From contig CAZXDL010000021.1 of the NCBI GenBank assembly GCA_964639505.1, positions 1-7,097 of the forward strand: a stretch of 7,097 nucleotides of DNA. The letters run 5' to 3'. Below, one piece after another: positions 6,980 to 7,097 of this stretch. Within the stretch, counting starts at the first letter, position 1. Each line of letters starts with the position of its first letter. The position numbers were made by a program, and so were the translations under genes. Source of the DNA: CAZXDL01 sp964639505 (GTDB lineage Bacteria > Patescibacteriota > Saccharimonadia > Saccharimonadales > UBA4665). A model generated the notes under the pieces. That model did no database searches, was not told the origin of the DNA, and saw nothing but the letters and a program-made list of their open reading frames with translations.

Positions 6980-6995
6980 TTTTAGAAAATAGTCA

Positions 6996-7015
6996 GTGTA
7001 GCAGCAGTGCTACAT
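6996..7015 (+). other. Second leader hairpin
   Basis: TGTAGCA (6997-7003) pairs with TGCTACA (7008-7014) across a GCAG loop, with a possible added G-U pair at 6996/7015. Further out, AGTC (6991-6994) can pair with GACT (7020-7023) to extend it across an internal loop. It sits about 30 nt before the 16S 5' end, where precursor processing structures usually lie. Confidence 0.6.
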
Positions 7016-7044
7016 GTTCGACTGAAGTCAAAGACAGATTCTTT

Positions 7045-7097
<53 letters not shown>

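Larger units (their letters stand above)
6866..7044 (+). other. 16S rRNA leader (5' external transcribed spacer)
   Basis: The transcribed spacer between the probable promoter and mature 16S has no coding content. TTTGAACGTTAAAAATTGAA starting at 6911 faintly recalls the boxA-type antitermination signals of rRNA leaders, but the match is weak. Downstream come two clear hairpins (6947-6979 and 6996-7015) and a run of eight T at 7042-7049 that overlaps the expected 16S 5' end. The leader probably also holds one half of the 16S processing stem, whose partner 3' of 16S lies outside the window. Confidence 0.6.

Overview
The window carries a DNA gyrase operon (gyrB-gyrA) with an inositol-monophosphatase-family gene tightly joined to its 3' end, then an rRNA promoter and leader and the first ~53 bases of a 16S rRNA gene, all on the + strand. 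Divergently, on the - strand and running off the left edge, lies the N-terminal part of a secreted or membrane-anchored surface protein (384 codons visible). That frame has no stop inside the window and is open across positions 1-1154.

Organism: the 16S 5' end and both gyrase subunits are bacterial. GyrB is the short (~650 residue) form without the large insert found in enterobacterial GyrB. The N-terminus of the surface protein (YNPGL, then FYSRRMREEA, then a hydrophobic segment ending in SPPQ) resembles a family I recall from Candidatus Saccharibacteria (TM7, Patescibacteria/CPR). This taxonomic call is an inference from memory and has moderate confidence. All genes read through with the standard code and end in TAA or TAG, so nothing suggests the UGA recoding known from Gracilibacteria/Absconditabacteria.

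Layout: 1-1154 (-) surface protein with a Thr-Pro linker and a DUF11-like domain; 1155-1288 a compact divergent promoter region with an inverted repeat overlapping the likely -35 boxes of both directions; 1289-3268 gyrB (TTG start); 3269-5929 gyrA (0-nt gap); 5933-6688 IMPase-family phosphatase (3-nt gap); 6689-6829 non-coding with weak hairpins; 6830-6859 probable rRNA promoter; ~6866-7044 structured rRNA leader including a cUUCGg-capped hairpin; 7045-7097 start of 16S rRNA.

How the parts relate: GyrB (ATPase/TOPRIM) and GyrA (breakage-reunion/DNA wrapping) form the A2B2 enzyme that introduces negative supercoils. The gyrB-gyrA-16S order is also known from the replication-origin region of Bacillus subtilis, although the usual upstream dnaA/dnaN/recF genes are not here. 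Most of the window is core housekeeping sequence. I found no convincing new defence system or mobile element. The points most worth checking are the surface protein, the shared divergent promoter, the phosphatase gene between gyrase and rRNA, and the leader hairpins.
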